A stretch of DNA of 64,000 nt, from contig WBVU01000016.1 of the NCBI GenBank assembly GCA_009192285.1, positions 372,001 through 436,000 of the forward strand, read 5' to 3'. This document shows positions 12,901 through 23,257 of the stretch, one piece after another. The notes beneath the pieces were generated by a model. That model ran no database searches. It was not told the origin of the DNA and saw only the letters and a list, made by a program, of their open reading frames with translations. The stretch's first letter is position 1. Every line of letters begins with the position of its first letter. The position numbers and the translations under genes were made by a program. The DNA is from Morchella semilibera (Eukaryota; Ascomycota; Pezizomycetes; Pezizales; Morchellaceae).

Positions 12901-15900
12901 CCTTATGGCCGTCCCGACCAGCATCGGCCTCGTCCCCGCCGTGCTGTTTCCAAAGTCCTCCATATCCCCTATGCTGGTAGCCTCCAAGCTGCTTGTAACT
13001 TCGTTCACCACCCCTGGTTTCTTACCAAACATATCCGTCATCTTCTTCTGCTTGAACTTGTCGTCTTTGATATTGATCCTCCTCTGCAGCCAGTCGGGGT
13101 GCGCAACCCTCGGTACGGGGTTACGCACCTTCTGGAGCGCGGCCGGAATGGTGATGAGTTTCTGGATGACGGACCCCAGACGCTCGAGATAGTAGTTCCA
13201 GTCCAGGAGTGCCCGCGGGTCCATATCGCTCGGCTCCTCCTTCAGCCACTTGCGCAGGAAATGGCGCTTGACCGACAGCTCTGCGGAGAAGATGGCAACC
13301 GGGATAGCCCTCTCTGTGACCGGAGCATCCCTGGGTTTCGAACAGATAATGTACTTGCAGTTCAGCCCCTTGTCTTTCACCATCTGCTCTCCCAAGAACT
13401 CCGCTAGCCTCTTTGCCGTGGTGATGGACGTTGATTTCTGAGATCCGTACTCCGCTAGTGTCTTTGTCATGCTCCTATTCTCGCAAATCAGGTCGATGAG
13501 CTCCTCATCGGCCAGGGTAGAACCATGCTGGTGAAGCACGTCCAACCACCTATTCGCGGTCTTTGCAACGGCCTCATAACACTCTGTTAGGGTGGTACCC
13601 TCCAGGAAGAACTTGAAAATTTGCGACTGGAAGATCTTGATTAGCTTCAATTCACCACGCCGCTTGACTTCAAACCCCTTCAGCTCCGCCAAGCTCCCGT
13701 CATGGTTGAAGACTGCATAACGTTTCTTCAAATTCTTATCCTCCTCCTTCGACGTGGGCAAGATCATGGCTCTATACGGCCCGTCTACCTCAAAGAAGAT
13801 ACTGTTCTCGCTATGCGTCTCGTACCTGAAGGTCCTCGGGTCCTTCAGCTCCTGATACTGATGGTTCGTAAACTTTGCGTGCACCAGGTGGTTCAACATG
13901 ACACACGGGTACGAGATCGGGAGCTTCTTCCCCCCCTTCAATGTGAATGCAAAGTTCTCCGGAAACGTGGCGGGCAGGATACACCAAATACCGTCCGTGT
14001 CCAACTCCAACGGCCTCCCTATCCGCTCGACCAGGTCCTTTGCCATCTGGATGATATGTGCGCCTGTAAGACACGTAACACCGGCCATCTCCATCGAGTA
14101 CCATCGGGACCCCTTCCTCATGACGTATCCGTAAAACGAATTGAGAATAACCTTGTGCGCAAGCTGGAGCGAGTCAAACAGGATCACCATTTTCTTCGCC
14201 TCATCGATCTCACTTGCCGTCGCGCCTGAAGCTGCTAGATCATCCGTCTTCCGCTTCCAGACCTTCTGCTGCCCTTTAAAATCGTACCGGCGATCACGGA
14301 AGTCCTTCACCGTGTCTACATAGAACGGGTTCTCGCGCTGGCAGATGATGGCCTCCTTCTCGATCGTCTTACTCTCGTGAATCTTGTGGTAGATCTTTTT
14401 CGAGTACTCTTGCAGGCGTTTCTTGATGGCGCTCGCCTGCTCCTCGCTCGAGAGATCATCCCAGGTCCGCGGCGGCTGCTTCGGGTATCGCGGCGGGAAC
14501 GTTTGGTTCGAGAGCGTGTTCTTGATCATGTTGTACTCGTCGCGCTTTGCGGGGAGGTACTCACCACGCCAGGCCCACGGTAGGCGCCGGTCACAGGTTT
14601 TGCCGGGACGGTTGAAGTCGCAGGCGGCGCAATCGGACTCTTTGATCATGGAGTCGGGCTGGAGACGGTTGGTGGTCATGATGTTGGGGTACATGGAGGC
14701 GACGTCAAGATGGTAGATTGAGGGCCGCTCGTTTCTGATTGGGACCTCTTTGAGCTGCAGGAGCTTTGATTTAATCTGCTCTTTAATCTGTAGGTGATTT
14801 GTAGTTAGTATATGTATTTTTAGGTGGGAATAAAAAGATCCTGACCTCATCATAATTCGTGATATCCTCCACTTTCTTCTTCTCCTCCACCACGATACTG
14901 AAGGTCATGGCAGCATCCAAATCTCGTATTAACTACACCCCATATTAGACCTTAAAGCCACCGAAAGAGTCACTATCGAACAGTAAACTCACATCATCAA
15001 TAGCCTTCGTATCAATTACGAAATTCACCGGCAGATCAGAGCGGAATATGCCACACTCAATAGACTCGACGTGACCGCCCACATACGTCTCTGACTCCAG
15101 CAGATGCCCCTCATAGAACGCCTCTTCTGTCTGTTTATGTTTATTAGGCAGCACAATATCCTTGAGGTATGCTTGCACCTGGATAACCCGGAAAACATAA
15201 GCGAGTGACATGCCATGATCTAGAGCATCCCTGACTTACCATCAACAACATCTCACACAACGTCCCCGTACCTTTCCTCAGAACGTCATCCGGGCCTAAC
15301 GGAATAATTGTGCACAGCGAGAAGACGAACGGGTGCACGTATTTCATGTAGAGGTAGTACGTTGCCACCGCATCGGAAACCGAATACTCCGCCAGTGTCT
15401 GCGGTTTCTCCATCGCGTATCTTCCCACACCTCCAGTCAGTTCAACCAACCCAAAACGACACAGCAGCAGACCTAGGTAAAAAAACAAACCTCGTCATAA
15501 GCTCTGGATCCAACTCATCCGGATCATATCCCAACTTTGCCGTCGTAACAGCCTTGAGACCCTGACTTCCCTGCGGGAGATACGAATCTCTCTTCACCCA
15601 CGAGAACGCGTCCATGTGGGCGCAGTAATTGCTCTGGTACACATCCTCACTGTTCTTCCGGAAGCCAATCTCCGTGTACATATCAATCCCCAACATACTA
15701 GCTCTCGCCTCCACAAACGGCCAGTCGAAGAAGTCTCCGTTGTACGTCACCATCACCGTCGGTTTCGCCTCCTTGATGTGCTCAAAGAAGCGCTCAATCA
15801 CTGCCTTCTCGTCGGGCTCGTTAAAGATGATGAACGGGCCCTCGTATTCCGGGCGTGGCGTGTACTCAAAGTCCTCGATGTCCTGCGAGACGATTTCCCG

Positions 15901-17167
15901 GTTTGTGATGAGGAAGCCCTGGCCCTCAATCATGTACGATATCATCATGATCTGGTCAATCAGCGCATCGGGGAATTTCAGGGGGAGTTTTGTGGTTTCG
16001 ATATCGTAGGCCATGACCACGGGCTCCGCACGTTTTAGACGGTCCTCTATGAGGGAGAGTGTGATTGTCCCGTGCTTTGCTTCGACGTTGTACCAGCGCC
16101 CCACACGGATATCTGTAGCCCGTTCGTGTTAAGATGTTTCTCGGCATGAAGGTTAAGTATCTTACTGAGGTCGATAGCTACACGGACATGGTACGGAACG
16201 TCATACTCTCGGATGTCGATAATGTAGTCACAAGCCTCTACCATCGCGGTCGATTTCCGGTCTGCGCCGTCGTCGATGAAATCAAAGCCGGCCCCCGCAC
16301 TTCATGAAAGATGATTAGCACACACATAATGGGCCCGGTGAGAGAGGGGGAGCAAACCTGACAACCTCCCTATAAGCATCCATGGCATCAACATTTTTCT
16401 TGTTCTTCTCCGCTATGGGCAAAAGAATCTTCCGCACAGAAAGCAATTCCGACACATTGTTAAATTCCAACTTTATGAATGTCCGCCGGTATCCCACCAG
16501 ATGGTTTGGCATTTGTAGGTCTTCCTTCAATATTCGCGACATCTTTTTGATGACACCCTCGCACTTCCGACGCAGCCATTCCTCGGCCTCTCCCTCAAAA
16601 CCAAGCTATTGACACCACCGGCACACAGCATCAGCATTTATCCCACAACCCAAACAGGGACTTTTTTTTTCAGCCACCATACCTTTGTCGCGATCAAGAA
16701 ATACGGATCATACACAACCGTTGCCTTAAACGACCCTCCAAAATCGTCCAAAAAATAATAATCCATCGCCGCCCTCCCGCCGACCACCTGTTCGTCCTCC
16801 AACGCCGTCTAGCACACAACACACCAAATTAGCCCTCTCCCCAGCACCTCCGGCCACAATTGGCAAAAAGAAGGAAGGAAGGAAGAAAACTCACTGCATG
16901 CATATTGATCAACCATCCAATCTTCCTCGACCCAGACTCGAAGCGCTCAAAGCCCATCCGGTCATCAATCTCGCTGGCCAGCCTCGTATTCTCAAACTTC
17001 TCCTCCACCGACGTCCCGTCCGTAGCTAGCAGCGACTTTGCCTCGATCGTCCTGTTCCTCCTGTACCGCCCGCCCGATCTTGCACCGGAGCCGGAGCCGG
17101 AACCGAATTCGCTGCCCTGCGAGCCACCGCGGCCCCGGAAGCCCGTTCCCCGTGGTCGTGAAGCCAT
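9934..17167 (-). CDS. POL2: DNA polymerase epsilon catalytic subunit A
   Basis: Nine exons, minus strand: 17167-16895, 16808-16683, 16605-16358, 16299-16166, 16112-15491, 15420-15240, 15178-14993, 14932-14846, 14787-9934 (2236 aa; yeast Pol2 has 2222). This is the leading-strand replicative polymerase and proofreading exonuclease. A Gly/Arg/Ser-rich N-terminus is followed by Exo I ([10 protein letters not shown]), Exo II ([11 protein letters not shown]) and Exo III ([13 protein letters not shown]). B-family motifs follow: A ([11 protein letters not shown]), B ([10 protein letters not shown]) and C (ELDTDGIWC). A long inactive polymerase-like half ends in two Cys clusters: CSSC...CLFCG (CysA) and CGKCKQL...CACSG (CysB, the Fe-S/subunit-binding part). 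All catalytic carboxylates are present. The last exon alone codes for about 1,617 residues. It is divergent from COX20 across a 1.56 kb promoter region. Confidence 0.98.
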
Positions 17168-18725
17168 CGATTATAGCGGGTTGAATGAAGGGGGGAGAGA
17201 GAGGGGAGGGGGTGTGTGTGGATGCGCAGACGGCGGCAGCAGTAATAGTGTATAAATATATAATAAATTGTATATGTGTGCGTATTAACTATAGGTCAAA
17301 CCTGTAGTAAAAAAAAAAGGGGAGAATCGTAGAGCAATAGTCGTGAGGATTGTGGGTTTAGTTCCAAAACCCACCGGGGTTGTTAAAGGTGAAGCTTGCT
17401 GGCCCTTCAAGGTTGTCGCGTCTGTAAAATGTTGTGGGTTAGGGTTTTATTGACAGCGCGACGGCGGAAAATTAAAGGTCGCGCGAGCCCCTTGCCAAGA
17501 GTTTGACGCGCCCCCCCCCCTGAAATGCCAAGACGATTTTCACTTTAGACCCGTGATCAGCCGGCGTGAAAAAATTAACATGTAACACGTCCGAATAGGG
17601 GAATAATGCCTTAAGCTGCTGAACACGACCTCCCCCACATAATAGAGGGTCAGGATTTGTATGGGGGGGTCAGTTATTTGATGAGATAACAAGATCTGTT
17701 AAGCCGCCAATGCGTTGCTTTTTTACTGGGGTCAGGACATCATTTACTAACAGCTCAAGGAATACATAGGGCTAGCAAGATATAGGAACTGGCAAAGGGA
17801 ACAAGCACGGTAATAACCACAACCCTGTTCTTTTCTGCATACATGCCATGGCATGGCGTATATACCTGCGGGGAGGGGGGGCACAAATCCATAAGATTAA
17901 CAGAGGGGATACATGTAGTCGAAAGAAAGTGATTCCTATCTCCTGGGCTATAAAATACAGGGTGGCTCAATCTGTACCTTATAATATACTACAACATCAT
18001 TCGATATCTATCTGACTGCAGACAGAGTAACCAGGACTGTAAATCACACATTATCACTCGACTGCCCTCTTACCGCCCACAGTTTGGTTCGACTACCAAT
18101 TTAACAATCCTTCCATACGCTCTGCCGGATTGGTGATAGTGGTGAGCCTGTGCAGGTGCCTTTCTTCTACGCATTGACATTGTTCGAGTCACAAGGAATC
18201 ACTCGCACCACCACACCGAAACACAAAAACGGTAGACCACATTGATTGGAAGACACCAACAGCGCAAAAGAGAGATGAGAACTGAGTGAGTGGGGAATAT
18301 CGGGTTATCTCTAAACCAGCATCCCCCCCCCCCCAAAAAAAAAAGGGGGAAAGAAAAAAAAAGACATAATAAATCTTCCGGCCCTCACTACGCTTCCCAC
18401 GATCACTCGGCACAATCAATCACTCGGCCCAGAGAACCACAACAATCTAATTATAACTACATATACAAATCACATCCTATAAAAACCCCAGATTCCTCAC
18501 AACCAAATCCTCACCTCCACTCACCCCCGCCAAGCCAATTCACCCCATCTATCACTCGCCCTTTCCGGCTTACATAACCCACCTCTACCGACCCCCCAAG
18601 CCCCATGACGCCATTACCTCACTCCCCACCACCAAAGGCAGCAAAATACTCCGGGCCCGTCCATCCCACGCAAACCACCTACGCATCCCGCCTCCCCCGC
18701 CTTCCCCCCCCCCCACGACACAAGC
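17168..18725. other. Shared intergenic region between divergent POL2 and COX20
   Basis: This 1.56 kb stretch lies between two start codons pointing away from each other, so it should hold both promoters. The POL2-proximal part is GC-richer, with MluI-box-like cores (see 17417-17510). The COX20-proximal 250 bases are C/A-rich with long C-runs, typical of a fungal 5' leader. A C14-A11-G5 homopolymer series lies near 18325. One TACATGTA is at 17910. No gene is seen. Confidence 0.55.
17417..17510 (-). promoter_or_regulatory. MCB/MBF-like ACGCG cores upstream of POL2
   Basis: Two ACGCG cores occur 250-345 bases upstream of the POL2 start: CGCGT at 17417-17421 (ACGCG on the minus strand) and ACGCG at 17506-17510, with further CGCG-containing sequence between them. 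In yeasts, ACGCG-type elements bind MBF and drive G1/S expression of replication genes including POL2. Function here is inferred only from motif and position; short cores like these also occur by chance. Confidence 0.3.
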
Positions 18726-19449
18726 ATGGCCGAAGACGCGCGCGAAGTCGCCGAAACCTCCCGCGAAGCCGAGAGCACACTCCCGCCCCGGCCCAAAAAA
18801 CCGTACACCCCCCGGCCCCAGCTCCCCACCGACGGCGGCAGCCCAAACGCAAACGAATATGCCTCCGCCGCCGCCGCCTCCGCCGCCACCACCACCACCG
18901 CCACGGCGCAGCATCACGCCACCCTCACCGACGCCGTAAAGTCAATCTCCCTCGACGACTTCCGCAACGTCCACATGCAGCCCTGCGTGCGCAACTCGCT
19001 GCTCTACGGAATTGCCACGGGCTTTGCGTTTGGTGGGCTGCGACTTGTCCTCGGAGGTACTCCCACTCCCCCCCACTTCCCCCCCCCCCCCACCACCACC
19101 ACGCGGACAAAACCGCCGCGTACAACCCAACAACAACAACAACAAAGTAGCTAACCCAAAGAAAAAAAAAACGTACGGCAACACAGCCTCCGTCCCCCGC
19201 GCTGCCAATTGGGCCGCCGGAACCTTCGCCGGCTCCTCGGCGCTCACCTACGAGTTCTGCCAGTACCGGCGGCACCGGGAGAAGGCGGGCATGCAGCGTG
19301 CCATAGAGATCATTGACCGCCGCAAGGCCGAGCGCGAGAAGCAGATGGCCGAGAAGAAGGAGAAGCTGCGTCTGGAGCGCGAGGAGAAGGCGCGGGCTGA
19401 GGAGGCGGCCAGGATCGCCGCGATGAGGCCATGGTATAAGTTCTGGTGA
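18726..19449 (+). CDS. COX20: Cytochrome c oxidase assembly protein Cox20 (FAM36A family)
   Basis: Two exons: 18726-19056 and 19187-19449 (197 aa); the Ala codon at the junction is restored by splicing. Cox20 is a mitochondrial inner-membrane chaperone that stabilises newly made Cox2 for assembly. Visible: a Pro/Ala-rich N-terminus, the family core (DDFRNVHMQPCVRNSLLYG), a first membrane segment (IATGFAFGGLRLVLG), a second (NWAAGTFAGSSALTYEFC), then a charged helical tail of Lys/Arg/Glu repeats ending MRPWYKFW. The N-terminus is longer than in yeast and rich in Ala and Thr. The two-helix core and the Cys-Arg-Asn motif make the call firm. Confidence 0.92.
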
Positions 19450-20146
19450 GCCCAGCCCCCCATGTAAGGGTTTTGGGAGGTGTAAATACTTTTTTTTTCC
19501 TTTTCCTTTTCTTTATATATTAATACTGGCCGAGGTCGTCGTCCTTGCCGTACTGTACCTGCTTGTGGTGGTTATCCATTCTATTGTATCGAGACTTGCA
19601 TTTTATCTTATCCTGCGTAGTAAAGGGTGCCGTGGCTGGCTGACTGGCTGTAATCTGTAATCTGTAATGGTGATGAGGGCATATAAAGTACATGTAATCA
19701 TCGACTTTTTTTTCCCTTAATGAATATCCGAGTCCAATAAATACATCTTGTAGTGTAAGTTTATACGTATAAAGGCCGAAAAGAGGGCAATAAAGCAAAA
19801 AAAAAAAACAATAAATAAATAAATAAATAAAAAGTAGCAGATGAGCCCCCCATCCCATACCGGTATACTAACCGCCCAAAGGAAAACAAACCAGCCCGCA
19901 TGATATTGACCACAGCAGGAAGAAACTCAAGATCTCAAACAACGCCAGCCAGTCCTGACAGCCAAAACCTCAAACCTCAGAACCTCAAAACCTCAAAAAG
20001 AAAAAAGGAAAATGAAACGAAAAGAAATACACATCGGTCACCTACTAATCATTGAACTCTGTGTGATGGTGGTGGTGGTATATAAACACATATATAACTT
20101 ACTCCCGTCCACACCACCAAAGCTCAACTCCAGGGCCGGGTCCTAC
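19450..20146. other. Convergent 3' flanks, no gene seen
   Basis: COX20 and the minus-strand gene at 20147 end towards each other here. The sequence is A/T-rich with an A-run near 19798-19808, AAAT repeats near 19811-19832, repeated AACCTCA units near 19970-19996 and one TACATGTA at 19689. No gene or RNA structure is recognised. Confidence 0.5.
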
Positions 20147-21354
20147 CTACTCCATATCAATCTTAAATTGTACCGTCTTCCTCGCACTCCTCCCGCGCTC
20201 TTCCACACCCCCTCCGCCCCCTCCGCCTCTCTCTCCCCCATCCCCGCCATCATTCCCGCCCTCCTCTTCCTCCCCTTCCCCCTTTCCCCCACCCCTCTCC
20301 GGAAAGTTCCTCTTCCACCGCCTCGACTCCCGTGCCTCCTTGGATATCCTGGCCTTATACTCCTTGATCTGCCCACCACCCTTATCAGCCTCCCCGCACT
20401 CAGGGTACCACCACTACCGGGACCGTGACCACCACTACTATCACGACCACCACAGTCCGTACAGAACGCACATACCTGCTGCATCCGCTTCTGCGACCTG
20501 ACATATCGCTGCGTAGGCGTCGGGCGGTACCCAATGCCGCGTTGCTGCTGCTGCTGCTCCATGTCTGAATCCACGTCCTCGCTCTCGCTCTCGGCCGAGT
20601 CTGTATCCATTCTCGAGAGCGGCGGTGAGCGTAGACGTGCCCGTTTTGTACTGCTACTGCTGCTGCTGTTATTACTGCTGTGGCCGCTGCTATGGCTACG
20701 GTTACGGGTGTCCTCCATCTCGTCGTCGTCGCCTACAGACATGGCCTCTGTATTTAAAGGTGGTTCGTCCACCCGCACCCATTCCGCCGCGCCCCCATCC
20801 CCGCCTTTCGGCTCTCCCGGCGGCCGCTCACCGTCGTAATCACCGTCTCCGTCTCCACCACCGTTCCCGCAGCCGCCGCTCATCACCGCCTCGGTACCCA
20901 ATTCCCCCACCTCTCCCACCTCCGCCGTTGCCGCCATAGCGCTAGTGCTAGCTGTAGCTGTAGCTACAATCCTCATCTTTCTTATCGGCCTCCTTGCGAC
21001 CTGCACCGCCCCGCCCTCCCTACCCGCCCCTTTAAACACGGCCAGACTCAATTCCTCCAGCTGCCTCGCCAGCCCCGCGCCCGCCACCACGCCATCCCTA
21101 TCATCGTCATCGTACCGCCAAGGTGCGTCTGGGGCCTCGTCGCGCTTGCGCTTCAGTGGTGAGAGATAGCTTGTGGTGGCGGTGGCGGTGCTTATTGTTG
21201 GCACCCTCGGCGATGGAGGAGTGGGATGGGCGGGGGTGGGGGTGGTGGTAGATGGGGTGGGGGAGGGGGTGGTGTGAATATTGGGGGCATATTGAGCCGC
21301 TGTAATGTACGGCGGCGGCGGTCGGGCTTCGGCGTCAGTACGATTACTGCTCAT
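20147..21354 (-). CDS. Predicted disordered fungal protein with short conserved C-terminal core
   Basis: Two exons, minus strand: 21354-20476 and 20368-20147 (366 aa), with donor CAG/GTATGTG, acceptor GGCAG, both phase 0. I do not recognise a named family. The N-terminal three quarters are Pro/Thr-, Gly- and Ser-rich with an acidic patch (DAPWRYDDDDRDG), a basic cluster (SPLKRKRDE) and a polyGln run (MEQQQQQRG). The best-structured part spans the splice junction: GYRPTPTQRYVRSQKRMQQ joined to IKEYKARISKEARESRRWK, a charged helix. The C-terminus is Gly/Glu-rich and ends KTVQFKIDME. The basic cluster suggests a nuclear location. The junction is supported by the continuous helix and by exon 2 being exactly 74 codons including the stop. 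Confidence 0.7.
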
Positions 21355-21810
21355 AGTCGAGCTACTTGGCGGGCTGTCGGGTGGTCTGGCGGGCTGTTTA
21401 ACCTGCTTGACAGGCTGATAGCAGGCGGACGGGGCACAAACAAGCTATCTATAGCTATAAGCAATGAGTCAGAAGAAGAACAAAAAGGGGAGGAAGGAAG
21501 GGAAAACTACCACTCCGTCAGATCATGTCATATCGCGGACACCAAACAGCAGCAACAACAAGGGGACACTCAGGACAACCAGAGGAAGAAATTGGTGTTC
21601 CTCTTGCTGTTATTGCTGTTGAAGTTGTTGAGGTAAGTAAGTAGATAGATCAGGTAGAGGGAGAGCGAGAGGGAGAGAGGGGGGGGGGGGAGGGAGAGAG
21701 ATAGGATGTAGATAGATAAAGAGGTAATGATGTTGGGATTGACCATCGAAACAGGGCATGATCTTCGCTTCACGGCTATTTGCTTATGTGTTGTTCCTCA
21801 CAGCCAGAAA

Positions 21811-22003
21811 GGAGAGAGAGAGAGAGAGAGAGTAGAAGAGAGCAAACAAACACACGCTGCCTGAAACTTCCATGGAGAAGAGTAACAATCCACAGTCACA
21901 GCATATAAGAAGTATGTAGTTGGTAGCTGCATTGTATTTAACTACCACAGACAGGCGGGCAGACAGAGAGACAGAGAGACAGAGAGACAGCGAGACAGAC
22001 AGG
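21811..22003. repeat. GA and ACAGAGAG microsatellites
   Basis: A (GA)n run of about ten units is at 21812-21832. A second block at 21951-22003 holds three tandem ACAGAGAG units plus degenerate copies, including CGAGACAGACAGG. These are simple tandem repeats in intergenic DNA. Confidence 0.85.
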
Positions 22004-22481
22004 CAGCGATCCACAAAGCAGCCAATCTTCCATAAGTAGGTATGATTATACTCTAAACAGAGTTACCTACATTCTCCATACGTGCGGAAGTGCAAGCATC
22101 CACCCGCTTCCGAACCCTTGTGGAGATCGTTTGAGAATCTGCCGTCTGTCGCTTGGCGGTTCTGTTGGCATCGAGTGGTATGTTGTAGAGGTACCGTTAA
22201 GTCTCGAAATAAAAGCGAACAGTGCAAGCAACCAATCACCCGGCTTAGATTTGACCCTTTGAACCCTCCCGGGCTGTTCTTTGGTAGAGTACATGTAAGT
22301 AGGTACTGCATGTATGTATTGTACTTAGGTACCTACTTTAATGTAACTATATTGGCCCTTAATTATAAGACCACCCACAGCCTCTCAACGCATGATGGTG
22401 GTAACCTCCTTTGCTGATTTGCATGCCCTTATACAGTTTCTTCCTTCAAGGGCCAACAGGCTCTGTACGATACATGTACTT

Positions 22482-22502
22482 GGGTAGGGGTAGGGGTAGG
22501 GT
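22482..22502 (+). repeat. Telomere-like G-rich tract, G-quadruplex motif
   Basis: Four G-runs of three or four separated by TA (GGG-TA-GGGG-TA-GGGG-TA-GGG) occur directly after a TACATGTA palindrome. The pattern satisfies the usual G-quadruplex consensus and resembles irregular telomere-type repeats, but it is only four units long. Confidence 0.7.
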
Positions 22503-23257
22503 GCGGGAGTCACCACTCAGTTACATGTGAGACGTTCTAAAAAGCTCGTAGGGTATGCTCACATCTACTCGGGATTGGGGCGGGCGAGTGCAATTTAATG
22601 GACAAAGGAGGTTGAATGTTTTCATATTATACATTCACCCAAATCTCAACTACCACTTTATTCCAAAATATATCACCCAAGGCCCATTCTGTCTTTACCG
22701 TCACAATACTCGCTAATTAAAGGAAGAAAGAGAAAGAAAAAGAAAAAAAGTGATACGATTACCCGCGGTCCATCCTATCAGATACCATCCCTTTCAGTAA
22801 ACACCAAAGAAAAGCAAGGAAAGGAAAGATAATATGAATCTTGTTTAAATACCCCTCATGTCAATCTAAAGATCGATCTAGAGATAAAAAACCCGTGCAG
22901 AGCGATCATATCTTCCTCTCCCCACAAACCCACATACATACGAAAAATGATAACATAAGAAAATGCCCCACGCACACCAAACACGCCCTCGCAAATAGGT
23001 ATAAATAAGCCTAGACCGCCGTAACTCAACCACCCCGCCCTTCAAACCTGGAGCAAACACCTTTACCTTTCAAGAATTACACAAAAAGGAGCCCACTCTA
23101 AACCAGAAAAACTCATAGAAAAATGGATTCGAGAATCGGGAGAGATGAAGGAAGACTAACTGCTATAGGTCAAGAATGGAGAAAGAAAAAAATACATGCT
23201 AAACTTTTGACCACGCATCCCACAGACCCTATAGAAAATCTAGTAACCCGCCCAAAA

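Larger units (their letters stand above)
21355..23257. other. Intergenic spacer with microsatellites, no gene seen
   Basis: Upstream of the minus-strand gene at 21354 the sequence is strongly purine-rich (pyrimidine-rich on the sense strand), including a G-run near 21679-21690. Further right are (GA)n and ACAGAGAG repeats, a telomere-like G tract at 22482-22502 and TACATGTA at 22290 and 22471. From about 22620 it is A-rich and probably contains the PSE1 3' UTR. No coding region is supported. Confidence 0.5.
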
